Shown here: one piece after another, positions 15,508-24,908 of the stretch | How positions within the stretch are numbered: the first letter of the stretch is position 1 | How the letters are laid out: every line of letters starts with the position of its first letter | From: LVI-A0039 sp033105485 | GTDB taxonomy: Bacteria; Bacillota_I; Bacilli_A; UBA3375 | DNA: 64,000 nt | Assembly (NCBI GenBank): GCA_033105485.1 | Contig: CP136956.1 | Span: 682,001 to 746,000 of the forward strand | Reading direction: 5' to 3' | The notes under the pieces: model-generated | The model's database searches: none | Told to the model about the DNA's origin: nothing | Seen by the model: only the letters and a program-made list of their open reading frames with translations | Program-made: the position numbers and the translations under genes

Positions 15508-16203
15508 ATGAAAAATTTATTACAAGTACAAGATGTCTATCAACAGATTCGTGGTAGAGTGATTTTAGATAAAATATCATTTGATGTTGCAAGTGAAGAA
15601 ATCGTTGGTTTATTCGGACCCAATGGAGCCGGGAAAAGTACACTACTTCGCAAAATTGCTAATACTGAACAAATGATTGGTAATGTAGTTATCAATGGAA
15701 TACCAAATGATTTCACTAAATTTAGAACAGATGTAATCTTAGTAACTGGCGATATTGAAATCCCACGTCTTATGACACTACGCAACTACTGTAAATTATT
15801 ATCAACTAGCTTCGAAATTGATAATAACTTTGTAGAGGAATATTGTCAAAAGTTAGAAATTGATATTGATGCTCGATTAGGATCGCTATCAAAAGGAAAT
15901 AAAGAGATGGCGCAATTAATTGCTTGTTTAGCAACCAACAGTAAACTAGTACTTTTAGATGAACCATTTTCAGCAATTGATATATACAAGCGTGATGTAA
16001 TCTTAGAGATGATTATTGATAGCAAATTAAGTGGTAAAACAATTATTATTACTACCCATTTAATAGATGAAATTAGTCCAATCTTAGATAAAGTCGCTTA
16101 TATTCATGATACAAAGTTAGAGTTTTATCTAGATAGTGAGGAAATTCAAGAGCAAAGCGATAGTGTTGCAAGTTACTTAAAAGAACGCTTTAAGGGGGAA
16201 TAA
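15508..16203 (+). CDS. ABC transporter ATP-binding protein (YtrB-like)
   Basis: The 231-residue ATPase has Walker A GPNGAGKST, a divergent signature LSKGNKEMAQL, Walker B LVLLDEPFSAID and the switch His in ITTHL. The LSKGN-type signature is common in ATPases paired with GntR/YtrA operons. Its ribosome site overlaps the regulator's TAG stop. It should power the membrane subunits encoded by the next three genes. Confidence 0.92.
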   Translation: MKNLLQVQDVYQQIRGRVILDKISFDVASEEIVGLFGPNGAGKSTLLRKIANTEQMIGNVVINGIPNDFTKFRTDVILVTGDIEIPRLMTLRNYCKLLSTSFEIDNNFVEEYCQKLEIDIDARLGSLSKGNKEMAQLIACLATNSKLVLLDEPFSAIDIYKRDVILEMIIDSKLSGKTIIITTHLIDEISPILDKVAYIHDTKLEFYLDSEEIQEQSDSVASYLKERFKGE

Positions 16204-16934
16204 TGTTAAGTTATTTAAAACAAACACAAGCTAAACTAGTTGTCATTATATTATTTGATTTAATCATTTTAGCACTGCTTACAATACCACTAATAGTTAC
16301 TGATATGCCTACAATTATTTATACTGAGAACTGGAACTTAAATAGTCATCCAATACTATATAGTTATCATTCAATATATCAAATACTAATAAAAGTTCAA
16401 TACCCTTTAGTGTTAGCACTTATTATTTACTTATTTAGCGGTAAACGTTATAGCCAAATGATTAAAGTACTAGGAAAGAATAAAGTAATTATTACTCAAG
16501 CGATATTTTTTATCCTAGCATTACCACTTGGGTTTATAATCCAAACAGGTTCTAACATGCTTTTGTTGGACTCCTATTATATGTGGCTTGCTCCATACAT
16601 CATTTGGCTTATAGCTTTAGGTGGAATATTGATTTACCACTTAATCTTTTTTACAAATATTGGTAAATTCAACTACTTAGCTCAGTGTGTAATCTATTTC
16701 ACGGTCGGAATTACTGGTTATATATTATACGCACTAACAGTAACAACTACAAGATATTATTATTTTAGTAGTTTTAATGGTGTTAATGATCAAATCGCAA
16801 ACATGACATATCTTGGACAATTATCACTAAATACAATTAACATTGATGCTTCTATAGTTTTTAGTTACACACTAGTATTTTTCGCCGTAGCATTTACGAC
16901 ACTAATAGAGCATAAGAAAGTAGGTAGATTATAA
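16203..16934 (+). CDS. ABC transporter membrane subunit (six-helix)
   Basis: This 243-residue protein has about six hydrophobic segments and no other recognisable motif. It overlaps the ATPase gene by one base (TAATG) and the next gene likewise, so it is probably a permease subunit of the YtrB-like system. Sequence-level family assignment is not possible by eye. Confidence 0.7.
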   Translation: MLSYLKQTQAKLVVIILFDLIILALLTIPLIVTDMPTIIYTENWNLNSHPILYSYHSIYQILIKVQYPLVLALIIYLFSGKRYSQMIKVLGKNKVIITQAIFFILALPLGFIIQTGSNMLLLDSYYMWLAPYIIWLIALGGILIYHLIFFTNIGKFNYLAQCVIYFTVGITGYILYALTVTTTRYYYFSSFNGVNDQIANMTYLGQLSLNTINIDASIVFSYTLVFFAVAFTTLIEHKKVGRL

Positions 16935-17851
16935 TGAAAAAGTCACTAGTCATATTTTTAATACTAATAGTTATCAACATCTTAGCAATACCTACCTTAA
17001 GTAATATCACTAGAAATAATTCTAAGATTGAACAGTTAATAAGTGACATTCCTAACAATACTGTTTATATAAATGTTAGTGATAAATTTGAAAATTCAAA
17101 AGATGAGAAACACTTTATAAATCAATTGTCAGATTTAGATATTATCAAAGATATTAAAACTGTTACACTCCATAATGCTGAATATTTAACATACATTGGT
17201 AAAGCTTCAATTGGAGAAAACAATACATTAACAAATACTATTGAGATGCCTACAATATACCTCGAGAATGCTGAAGATCAAAAATTACCAATTATTAGCG
17301 GACACAATTTAACTGCGGATAAGCAAATTGTAATTAGTTCATCATTTGCAAATGAAGTTACAAACAATCAACCTGACACATTATTAAATACTTATATTAA
17401 TAGTTTAGAAGTCGTAGGTATTTATGAAGATCCAAATCCAGTGGCTATTTACGATAGTTACTATGCGCCTTTTTATTACGCTCAATCACCAAATAATTAT
17501 TATTCAACATCGAATATAGCCTTCACTATTGATAGTTCCATTGGAGAAAACGCAATTGATAATTGGTATATATCAGATGGAACTCATGAGTATATTACTA
17601 CAAACCAGTTATTGCAACTAACCTTTTTAGATGATGAACTTGATAGTAATATTGAGGATCTATACTCAACAATAGGTGATAACGATATATATACCGTTTC
17701 TAATCACGGAATAAGTGGCTACGCTCCAAATCAAGACTATTATTTAACTTCAAAACAATATAAACAATCATTGATTAATGGACTTGTCTTTTTAGATATT
17801 ATCACAATTGTTTCACTTATTGCCCTTAATAGAAAGGAGTCTAATGCTTAA
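16934..17851 (+). CDS. Membrane-anchored extracytoplasmic ABC-associated protein
   Basis: The 305-residue protein has an N-terminal membrane helix (about 5-22), a long Asn/Asp/Tyr-rich outside domain and a C-terminal helix ending in a short basic tail (LNRKESNA). The topology resembles extracytoplasmic subunits in YtrABCDEF-type operons that sense or bind ligand. No defined domain is recognised. It overlaps its neighbours by one and eight bases. Confidence 0.6.
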   Translation: MKKSLVIFLILIVINILAIPTLSNITRNNSKIEQLISDIPNNTVYINVSDKFENSKDEKHFINQLSDLDIIKDIKTVTLHNAEYLTYIGKASIGENNTLTNTIEMPTIYLENAEDQKLPIISGHNLTADKQIVISSSFANEVTNNQPDTLLNTYINSLEVVGIYEDPNPVAIYDSYYAPFYYAQSPNNYYSTSNIAFTIDSSIGENAIDNWYISDGTHEYITTNQLLQLTFLDDELDSNIEDLYSTIGDNDIYTVSNHGISGYAPNQDYYLTSKQYKQSLINGLVFLDIITIVSLIALNRKESNA

Positions 17852-18569
17852 CTTTTATTTTAGAACTTATACATTACAGATGATTGTTATCATTGGACTT
17901 TGGATTGGACTAATGATTTCAAGTCTGATTATTTCGTTCACTTTAATTACGAGTGACACTATTGCTTCTGTTGTTTCATATAATGCAGATTTCAGTACAT
18001 ATTCATATACCACTTCATATGTTAGTGGTAACTTTATGGCAACCACAAGCTCATTCTATTGGTTCTTTAAATTGGTAACATTAAGTACAGTATTTAAGTA
18101 TGGGCTTATCGCAACTATAGCAATCTTTACTTTTTATGTTACAACTAAAACAAGATGGACAAGTGATCAACTTATCATTGGGAAAAATGAACAAGTTTGT
18201 AACTTAATCTCAATTATAACCTTCCCATTAGTTACAGCCGCTATATTTAGTTTACTGTTAATGAATATCGTTAAAGAAGTAATCGGGGCAGGTTCTATCT
18301 ATACTACTTCTTTAATTTACTTGCTTGTTGTAATTGGATTGCTTGCGTTTAGTAGATATAAACTTATTAATAGTTTCGGGGCAAATAAGTACACTGAAAG
18401 CTCTACACTACTAATTATTAGCGTAGTAAGTGTTATTATCTTCATAATTATTAGCCTTACTTTAAACGTGCTTAGAATTGGAGTTATACCATCACTAGCA
18501 TCGCTTATCATCATTGGATGGCTAATCCTGAACATCCGAAAAACAGTACGTAATACTGTTGGAATATAA
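17844..18569 (+). CDS. ABC transporter membrane subunit, second
   Basis: This hydrophobic protein of 241 residues with about six helices closes the operon. ATG 17844 follows AAAGGAGTCTA and overlaps the preceding stop by eight bases (ATGCTTAA); starting further upstream would add 12 residues within the previous gene. It probably forms a heterodimeric membrane domain with the 16203-16934 product. No family motif is seen. Confidence 0.65.
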   Translation: MLNFYFRTYTLQMIVIIGLWIGLMISSLIISFTLITSDTIASVVSYNADFSTYSYTTSYVSGNFMATTSSFYWFFKLVTLSTVFKYGLIATIAIFTFYVTTKTRWTSDQLIIGKNEQVCNLISIITFPLVTAAIFSLLLMNIVKEVIGAGSIYTTSLIYLLVVIGLLAFSRYKLINSFGANKYTESSTLLIISVVSVIIFIIISLTLNVLRIGVIPSLASLIIIGWLILNIRKTVRNTVGI

Positions 18570-18575
18570 AAATAT

Positions 18576-18607
18576 AAGTAGTTAATGATTAAATTCATTA
18601 ACTACTT
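18576..18607. terminator. Bidirectional terminator
   Basis: A perfect 13-bp stem (AAGTAGTTAATGA/TCATTAACTACTT) between convergent genes. It includes the last codons of the DUF817 gene. Confidence 0.93.
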
Positions 18608-19408
18608 CTTTTTCACTTTATATAGTAATAAATATACTAAATTGAAACTAATAATTGACAGTAACATCCAAGACGAAATCTTTGAGATATGAACCATATG
18701 CCAAACTGGAACTTGATTAGGGTATACCCATATTCCTAAATATGTAGAGATGTTTTCTGCTATCCAAATAAAGAAACCAATCAGGACAAACACAATTGGT
18801 AAATTAAATCGATACGATTTATTTGCTGGTTTAAAACGCAAATCTACTTTCCAATATAAAATAACCATTGCGATAATCAGCAAGTATCTAAAATCATATA
18901 TATGATTATTAAGAATAAAGTTAGCGTAGATTGCAATACTATACCCAATTAGTAATTTAGTATTAGGCATCCCCGTTACCTTAAGCTTTAATAACTTAAA
19001 CTCTTTAGCCATATAACTACCAACACTTGCGTACATAAATCCGGTGAAGATTGGTACACTTGCAATATAGAAAAGGCCTGAACTAGTATACGACCATGAG
19101 TGGTTGACCGATACTTCTATTAGTTCCATTGATAAACCAATTAAGTGGAAGATTGTGACAACTAATATATCACGCTTTGATTCAAAGCCAACCTTGAATA
19201 ATATTACTTGAATAATTAGTGCGTAAACAAATAATATATCGTAACGGTAACTCGCATTAGTTGTAAGTAAAAAACCAAGTACTAGCGTTAATCCAAATGT
19301 TATCCCAATTATTTGCTTAAGTCCAAAACAAAGGAATTCTACAAATGGATTTAAATATATTTTATTATCGCTGTTATTTCCCCTTAATACATTTACTAGT
19401 TCATTCAT
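18602..19408 (-). CDS. DUF817 family membrane protein (YoaT-like)
   Basis: The 268-residue protein has about eight hydrophobic helices. Its C-terminal part (GFFIWIAENISTYLGIW, YPNQVPVWHMVHISKISSWM) matches the DUF817/YoaT family. Function is unknown; members are polytopic membrane proteins. The length matches the family (about 260 residues). It is a single-gene unit with ribosome site AAGGGGAATT. Confidence 0.8.
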   Translation of the reverse strand: MNELVNVLRGNNSDNKIYLNPFVEFLCFGLKQIIGITFGLTLVLGFLLTTNASYRYDILFVYALIIQVILFKVGFESKRDILVVTIFHLIGLSMELIEVSVNHSWSYTSSGLFYIASVPIFTGFMYASVGSYMAKEFKLLKLKVTGMPNTKLLIGYSIAIYANFILNNHIYDFRYLLIIAMVILYWKVDLRFKPANKSYRFNLPIVFVLIGFFIWIAENISTYLGIWVYPNQVPVWHMVHISKISSWMLLSIISFNLVYLLLYKVKKK

Positions 19409-19436
19409 AATTCCCCTTTAGGTAATTATAACATTA

Positions 19437-19460
19437 AAAAAACAAGCCTAAGCTTGTTTT
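19437..19460 (-). terminator. Terminator of yugP-like gene
   Basis: AAAACAAGC-N4-GCTTGTTTT followed by T residues on the minus strand. Confidence 0.85.
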
Positions 19461-20121
19461 AATCTCTATTTGCAATTCCAATTAAACGAATGATGTTTAA
19501 GAATGTTGAGATAGCTGCCATTAAGTAAGTTAATGCTGCTGCTTTTAACACTTCACGTCCACCTTCAATTTCATTGCTATTAAGTAACCCATAGTTTTCT
19601 AATTTAACTAAGGCACGTTCTGATGCATTGTACTCTACTGGTAATGTTGCTACTTGGAATGCTAAAATCGCCCCAAGACAAATAATACCAAAAGTGAATA
19701 GTCCAGTTGCTCCAGGTAATAACCCTAATAAAATTGAAATAGATGCAAGTTGTCCACCTGTTCTTGCGAATGGGAAAATCATGTTTCTTGTTGCAAGACC
19801 TGCGTAACCTTGGTTGTGTTGAATTGCGTGACCCACCTCATGAGCTGCAATACAAGCTGCTGCAATACTGTTACTTCCATATACTGTTTGTGATAAGTTA
19901 ACAGTCTTATTTGATGGGTTAAAGTTATCAGTTAGGTTACCAGCAATTGGCTTAACCTCAACATCGTAAATCCCTTCCATTTGTAAGATATAGTTAGCCA
20001 CTTCACTACCAGTCATCCCGTTTAGAATTCTAACTCTTGAATACTTAGCAATTACCGTAGTAATATTCTTCTGTGCCCATAATGGCAAAGCAATAATTGC
20101 TATTAAAATAATTAATTCCAT
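19459..20121 (-). CDS. yugP: YugP-like membrane zinc metallopeptidase
   Basis: The 220-residue protein has the zinc motif HEVGH at about 94-98 (IAAHEVGHAIQH), an N-terminal membrane helix and further hydrophobic helices after the active site. LPVEYNASERAL holds the likely third-ligand Glu. This is the Zn_peptidase_2 (YugP) family of integral membrane proteases, whose targets are poorly known. The length is normal. It is monocistronic with ribosome site AAGGAGAGTAA. Confidence 0.92.
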   Translation of the reverse strand: MELIILIAIIALPLWAQKNITTVIAKYSRVRILNGMTGSEVANYILQMEGIYDVEVKPIAGNLTDNFNPSNKTVNLSQTVYGSNSIAAACIAAHEVGHAIQHNQGYAGLATRNMIFPFARTGGQLASISILLGLLPGATGLFTFGIICLGAILAFQVATLPVEYNASERALVKLENYGLLNSNEIEGGREVLKAAALTYLMAAISTFLNIIRLIGIANRD

Positions 20122-20189
20122 TTACTCTCCTTCATACAATATACTTATAACATAATTAGGTTAAAATAAGTAAAAGAATATTCCATAAC

Positions 20190-20223
20190 AAAAAAAAAGT
20201 AGACCGTTTACTAGGTCTACTTT
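20190..20223 (-). terminator. Terminator of FMN reductase gene
   Basis: AAAGTAGACC-N8-GGTCTACTTT followed by a long T run on the minus strand; overlaps the last codons. Confidence 0.92.
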
Positions 20224-20705
20224 ACTAAATTAAGAATGTTATCAAGATCGTTACTTAATGAATCTTTTTCAACTTTCGTATAAAAATCTCCAACACCATA
20301 TGTTTCAACACTTTTTGCTCCAAAATAAGGCATTGACTCAGACATTATTTTGCGAACGCTCGCCCCACCTGTACCTCCAGGTGTTACAGTTATAATCTTT
20401 ACATCAATATCTTGTAGGAAACTGTGTTCTACTCTCGATAACCAATCGAAGATATTTTTAAAATAAGGTGTTGTGTACCCATTGTATTCAGGGGTAAAAA
20501 TAATAAATTTCGATTCAGATCTAATCAAATCATAAATTCTTTTAATTTCACTTGGAATTCCTTTTGCCTCAAGTTGTGGTGAGTACATCGGAATTTCTTC
20601 ATTTACTTCTATTATATTCAAACTAATTCTCTCGTTAATCTTGTTTGCAACTTCACGATTGATACTAGTATCACTATTACTTGCTATAAACGTGTACATT
20701 GGCAT
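20217..20705 (-). CDS. NAD(P)H-dependent FMN reductase-like flavoprotein
   Basis: The protein of about 162 residues has the flavodoxin-like fold of the NADPH-dependent FMN reductase family: ASNSDTSINREVANK (phosphate loop), FTPEYNGYTTPYFKNIFDW (flavin loop) and TPGGTGGASVRKIM. It should reduce FMN, quinones or azo compounds with NAD(P)H. Several starts are close (GTG 20708, ATG 20705, ATG 20699); ATG 20705 or 20699 fits the AAAGGAAG site. It is a single-gene unit. Confidence 0.85.
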   Translation of the reverse strand: MPMYTFIASNSDTSINREVANKINERISLNIIEVNEEIPMYSPQLEAKGIPSEIKRIYDLIRSESKFIIFTPEYNGYTTPYFKNIFDWLSRVEHSFLQDIDVKIITVTPGGTGGASVRKIMSESMPYFGAKSVETYGVGDFYTKVEKDSLSNDLDNILNLVK

Positions 20706-20809
20706 CACTTCCTTTCATTACATGTATATTATACTCTTAAATGTGGCACGAGACATTTGATTAACTTAAGTATAACTGAACAGGAAATAATAATTTAACC
20801 TAGCCTTAA

Positions 20810-20938
20810 CTACCCATTAATTGATAGCCAAACTAGGCCCCACCACTGGAATATGCTTATAATCACAAAGAATAAAACATTTCTTCCAGCATGTTTACGC
20901 TCTCTTTTCTCTTTAAAATACTCTATATCTCTTTTCAT
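20810..20938 (-). CDS. 42-residue single-helix membrane protein
   Basis: Reading ATG 20938 to TAG 20810-20812 gives a 42-residue protein. A charged N-terminus (MKRDIEYFKEKRERKHAGR) is followed by a hydrophobic helix rich in Trp (FFVIISIFQWWGLVWLSING). Its ribosome site (AGGGAG) overlaps the TAG of the gene upstream (20946-21833), so the two are an operon. Codon use resembles its neighbours. No homolog is recognised. The clean SD, coupling and membrane-helix pattern argue for a real gene. Confidence 0.6.
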   Translation of the reverse strand: MKRDIEYFKEKRERKHAGRNVLFFVIISIFQWWGLVWLSING

Positions 20939-20945
20939 AATCTCC

Positions 20946-21833
20946 CTAACATAATTTCGACATTGTTATTAACAGTTGACACATTTTATAAATATTTGCT
21001 TGTTGTCGATTAACAGCAGCATGGTACCTACTTGGAGTAAGTAAAAATGGTAAGCTAAGCTTAATATTCCCAGGATTATTAGCATATAAAATCATTGTAT
21101 TTTGCTTAAACATAATTGCTTCTGCTGGGAAAATTATATCCATGCTCTGTTCCAATTGCAATTGGAGTAAGCTAGCATCATCTATTAAACTTTGATCCTC
21201 AAAAAACAATTGCCCTTTTGATTTACTATTTAGCTCAAGTTTATGATAATGCTGATAGTTTGTTAGTTCAATCGCCGTTGAAGTTTTGTAGCTATTAAGC
21301 CAGACAATCCAGTCATCACCAAATATATCTTGTTGATCAAATTCTATAATTAGTGCTTTATCAGGTAGTGAAAATACATCCTTGACTTTAGATCTATCTG
21401 ACTGTTTATAAATAAGTGATGCATAATCAATTTCATCTATCCAAAACTTAATACCCAAATCATCAAACTGACCATGCAACCAGTTATCTGCCCAAAATCT
21501 TAAGACTTCTTCATCAACTAATCTTGGTAATTGTTCAAACACTTCTCTCTTTAATATCCCATTATCATATTTGGAATCAACATTAATCCCATTTCCTTCT
21601 GCTTGAAACGTCAACTTACTATTTATTAGTTGTCGCATCCAATCTCTACTGTACATAATCGTTGCAGCATAAATTAGATTCGGAATTAATATTTGAATGA
21701 AAACTCTAGCGACTTTTGTTATTATGTCCGGATCATCAAATAGCAATTTCCCTTGAACTAAAGTAGTTGTAATCATTGCAAAAATAGTAAGAACCGAAAT
21801 GATATTGTATAAAAATATTCTAAAATAAACCAT
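20946..21833 (-). CDS. Two-helix membrane protein, DUF3137-like
   Basis: The 295-residue protein has two N-terminal membrane helices (about 4-70) and a large soluble domain. The layout and the ALIIEFDQQDIFGDDWIVW stretch resemble TLFTIELEQDFFGDEYFFF in the protein at 44436-45374, so the two look like paralogs. Both recall DUF3137 proteins, but that is tentative. ATG 21833 follows AAGGGGGGTT; an in-frame GTG upstream would add eight residues. A 42-residue membrane protein gene follows directly. Function unknown. Confidence 0.55.
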   Translation of the reverse strand: MVYFRIFLYNIISVLTIFAMITTTLVQGKLLFDDPDIITKVARVFIQILIPNLIYAATIMYSRDWMRQLINSKLTFQAEGNGINVDSKYDNGILKREVFEQLPRLVDEEVLRFWADNWLHGQFDDLGIKFWIDEIDYASLIYKQSDRSKVKDVFSLPDKALIIEFDQQDIFGDDWIVWLNSYKTSTAIELTNYQHYHKLELNSKSKGQLFFEDQSLIDDASLLQLQLEQSMDIIFPAEAIMFKQNTMILYANNPGNIKLSLPFLLTPSRYHAAVNRQQANIYKMCQLLITMSKLC

Positions 21834-21905
21834 AACCCCCCTTAATTTTATTATCACCTTTTATTACTTAATCAACAAACTATTTAGATCAAGTGATACA
21901 CAGGT

Positions 21906-21944
21906 ATAAAAAAAGACCAAGGCGGACGGCAACCACCTTGGTCT
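21906..21944 (-). terminator. Terminator of adhE
   Basis: AGACCAAGG...CCTTGGTCT stem with a 13-nt loop and a T7 run on the minus strand, 65 bp past the adhE stop. Confidence 0.9.
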
Positions 21945-22011
21945 ATAAAGTTTGTATTTTTTAGAAGTTTCGAAAATTAATCAGTAATTATATAGACTGT
22001 GTAGAAGGTGA

Positions 22012-24654
22012 TTATTTTCCGATTTCGTAAGTTTTTTCACCTTTGTACTCAGTTCCATAGTAAGAACGTAAGTAAATTTCTTTTAAGTCAGCGATCATTG
22101 GGTAACGAGGGTTTGCACCTGTACATTGGTCGTCGAATGCGTCTTCAGATAATTGATCAACAGCAGCTAAGAATTCTTCTTCAGAAACTCCCCACTCCTT
22201 GATTGATGCAGGAATACCTAATTCTGCTTTTAAGTCGTCGAAACGTTTAACTAATGCTTCAACTAATGCAACATCATCTTTACCAGTTAATCCCATTTCA
22301 CGAGCATACTGAGCGTATCTAGCGATTGCAGCTGGGTGTTCGTATTGGCTGAATGTTCCTTGTCTCCATGGTCTATCAGTTGCGTTGTATTTAATTACTT
22401 CACTTAATAATAATGCATTTGCAATACCGTGAGGTACGTGGAATTTAGCACCTAACTTGTGAGCAAGTGAGTGACAAATACCTAAGAATGCGTTGGCGAA
22501 TGCCATACCAGCTAAACAAGATGCGTTAGCCATGTTCTCTTTTGCTTTTTTAGCAGTTGCTCCACCGTTTGCAGAGTCAACTAAGTTTTCTAATACTAGT
22601 TTACCAGCTTTTACAGATTGAGGCATAGTGTAATCAGTAGCTACTACTGAAACGTAAGCTTCTAATGCGTGAGTAAATACATCTACCCCACTAGCTACAG
22701 CAAGTCCTCTTGGCATAGTCATTGTAAGCTCAGGGTCTACAATTGCAATACTTGGAGTTAATGAGTAATCAGCTAAAGGATATTTAGTACCATCTCTATC
22801 AGTAATTACTGAGAATGGAGTTACTTCTGAACCAGTACCTGAAGTAGTTGGAACAGCGATGAAGTTTGCTAATTTTCCTAATTTAGGGAATTTGTAAACA
22901 CGTTTACGCATATCCATAAATGTAATTGCCATATCTTTGAAGTTTGCTTCTGGGTTTTCGTACATCATCCACATAACTTTACCAGCATCCATTGCAGATC
23001 CTCCACCTAATGCAATAATACAGTCAGGCCCAAAATCTCTCATTGAAGCTGCACCTGCTTCTACAGTTTCGATAGTTGGGTCAGGTAATACATCACTAAA
23101 TAGTTTGTATTGAATTCCGTATCCATCTAATACGTTAGTAATTTTCTTAGTGTATCCTAAATCGAATAATGATTTATCAGTTACAACAAATACACGTTTT
23201 TTCTCATCATCTTTAAGGTCAGTTAAAGCTGTTTGTAAAGCACCATATTTAAAGTATACTTTTTCAGGAACTTGCATCCATAACATATTTTCTCTCCTTT
23301 TAGCAACACTCTTAGTGTTTAATAAGTGTTTTGGTCCGATGTTTTCACTTACTGCGTTTCCACCCCAAGATCCACAACCTAAAGTTAATGAAGGAGCTAA
23401 TACGAAGTTAAAGATATCACCGATTCCACCTTGTGCAGTTGGAGAGTTAACAACGATACGTGCTGTTGGCATTTTTGCAGCATAAGCGTCAATTCTTTCT
23501 TTTGCTACTAATTCATCAGCATACATAGCTGCAGTATGACCTAAACCACCGTGCATGATCATTTCGTGAGCCATTTCTACACCTTCTTCGAATGAAGAGT
23601 ATTTGTACATTGCTAAAATAATTGATAATTTTTCGTGTGCAAATGGTTCTGCTAAAGATGGGTCTTCAACTTCACCAATAATAATTCTTGTCCATTCAGG
23701 AACTTTAATCCCTGCAAGTTCAGCGATTACTTGTGGGCTTTGACCTACAACTGCTGCGTTTAATGCACCATTTTCATTTAAGATAATGTTACGCACTTTT
23801 TTAAGTTCAGTTTTATTTAGGATGTAAGCTCCAACTTTTGTAAATTCCGCTTTTACTTCATCATAAATACTATCGTGAACAACTACTGCTTGTTCAGATG
23901 CACAGATTACACCGTAATCGAATGATTTAGAGTGAACAACACCTGCTGCTACTGCTTTAGGGTCAGCTGTTTCATCTACTAATACTGATACGTTACCAGC
24001 ACCTACACCGATTGCAGGAGTACCACTTGAGTATGCTGCTTTTACCATTCCTGGTCCACCAGTTGCTAAGATAATATCTGACTCAGCCATTAATGTACCT
24101 GTTAATGCTACAGGGTTTACCCCTTCATCAGCACCATCGATCCATCCTAATAATCCTTCAGGAGCTCCAGCTGCTACTGCTGCATCCATTACTACTTTTG
24201 CTGCTGCGATAGTTGCTTTTCTTGCTCTTGGGTGTGGAGCTAAGAAGATAGCGTTTCTTGTTTTTAATGCCATTAATGTTTTAAAGATTGCAGTTGACGT
24301 TGGGTTAGTAGTTGGTACTACTGCTGCAACTACACCGATTGGCTCAGCGTATTGTGCAAAACCATTTGCCTCATCTTCGCTAATTAATCCTACTGTTTTT
24401 GCATCTTTATATTTGTTATATACAAACTCAGAGGCGAAGTGGTTCTTGATAACTTTATCCTCAACAAGTCCCATCCCTGTTTCTTCTACTGCCATTTTAG
24501 CTAATGGAATACGTTGTTCGTTTGCTGCTTTTGCCCCAGCATAGAAAATCGCATCTACTTGCTCTTGTGTATATGTAGCGAAAATCGCTTGTGCTGCCTT
24601 AAGGTCAGCTACTTTTTGTTTTAATGTTTCTTCATTAGTTACTAAATAACTCAT
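22012..24654 (-). CDS. adhE: Bifunctional acetaldehyde-CoA/alcohol dehydrogenase AdhE
   Basis: The 880-residue fusion has an N-terminal CoA-acylating aldehyde dehydrogenase (about 1-440, catalytic Cys in DYGVICASEQAVVV). A linker leads to a C-terminal iron-dependent alcohol dehydrogenase (about 455-870) with GGGSAMDAGKVMW, the His-containing HALEAYVS and GICHSLAHKLGAKFHVPHG. It converts acetyl-CoA to ethanol in two NADH-using steps and forms spirosomes in other bacteria. Length is normal. The upstream region holds two perfect palindromic operators, indicating dedicated transcriptional control. Expression is probably high, judging by regular codon use. Confidence 0.98.
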   Translation of the reverse strand: MSYLVTNEETLKQKVADLKAAQAIFATYTQEQVDAIFYAGAKAANEQRIPLAKMAVEETGMGLVEDKVIKNHFASEFVYNKYKDAKTVGLISEDEANGFAQYAEPIGVVAAVVPTTNPTSTAIFKTLMALKTRNAIFLAPHPRARKATIAAAKVVMDAAVAAGAPEGLLGWIDGADEGVNPVALTGTLMAESDIILATGGPGMVKAAYSSGTPAIGVGAGNVSVLVDETADPKAVAAGVVHSKSFDYGVICASEQAVVVHDSIYDEVKAEFTKVGAYILNKTELKKVRNIILNENGALNAAVVGQSPQVIAELAGIKVPEWTRIIIGEVEDPSLAEPFAHEKLSIILAMYKYSSFEEGVEMAHEMIMHGGLGHTAAMYADELVAKERIDAYAAKMPTARIVVNSPTAQGGIGDIFNFVLAPSLTLGCGSWGGNAVSENIGPKHLLNTKSVAKRRENMLWMQVPEKVYFKYGALQTALTDLKDDEKKRVFVVTDKSLFDLGYTKKITNVLDGYGIQYKLFSDVLPDPTIETVEAGAASMRDFGPDCIIALGGGSAMDAGKVMWMMYENPEANFKDMAITFMDMRKRVYKFPKLGKLANFIAVPTTSGTGSEVTPFSVITDRDGTKYPLADYSLTPSIAIVDPELTMTMPRGLAVASGVDVFTHALEAYVSVVATDYTMPQSVKAGKLVLENLVDSANGGATAKKAKENMANASCLAGMAFANAFLGICHSLAHKLGAKFHVPHGIANALLLSEVIKYNATDRPWRQGTFSQYEHPAAIARYAQYAREMGLTGKDDVALVEALVKRFDDLKAELGIPASIKEWGVSEEEFLAAVDQLSEDAFDDQCTGANPRYPMIADLKEIYLRSYYGTEYKGEKTYEIGK

Positions 24655-24700
24655 TTAAATCACCTCTATATAATTGTTTTATTAACTTTTCTACACCCAT

Positions 24701-24706
24701 AGTATA
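24701..24706 (-). promoter_or_regulatory. Extended -10 promoter of adhE
   Basis: TATACT preceded by TGG on the minus strand, 47 bp upstream of the start codon. The spacer and -35 positions fall inside the first operator (24712-24732). Confidence 0.65.
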
Positions 24707-24711
24707 CCATA

Positions 24712-24732
24712 ATTTTCCTCTGACCGGAAAAT
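24712..24732. promoter_or_regulatory. adhE operator 1
   Basis: The palindrome ATTTTCC-N7-GGAAAAT has perfect arms. It covers the spacer and -35 region of the adhE promoter, so binding should block polymerase. Centre-to-centre distance to operator 2 is 31 bp, about three helical turns. Confidence 0.7.
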
Positions 24733-24742
24733 AATTCTCTTA

Positions 24743-24763
24743 ATTTTCCCTTGACTGGAAAAT
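24743..24763. promoter_or_regulatory. adhE operator 2
   Basis: A second perfect ATTTTCC-N7-GGAAAAT, on the same helical face as operator 1. Confidence 0.7.
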
Positions 24764-24779
24764 ATTATTCTCGAATGTC

Positions 24780-24908
24780 ATTTTCCCTAGTAAACATAAG
24801 GGGTTATAGTGGAAAATTTTAAAGTTTAAAATCACAATTACACCTTATTTTTAGTGATTTGTAGTTAAATATACGCATTCATTTTCCAAAAACGTAGAAA
24901 TATTTTCC
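24780..24908. promoter_or_regulatory. Additional ATTTTCC/GGAAAAT half-sites in the adhE-rpiR gap
   Basis: ATTTTCC recurs at 24780-24786, 24881-24887 and 24902-24908, and GGAAAAT at 24811-24817. The 24780/24811 pair forms a widely spaced inverted repeat, and the last two are direct repeats 21 bp apart. The rest of the 428-bp intergenic region shows no gene. Confidence 0.5.
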
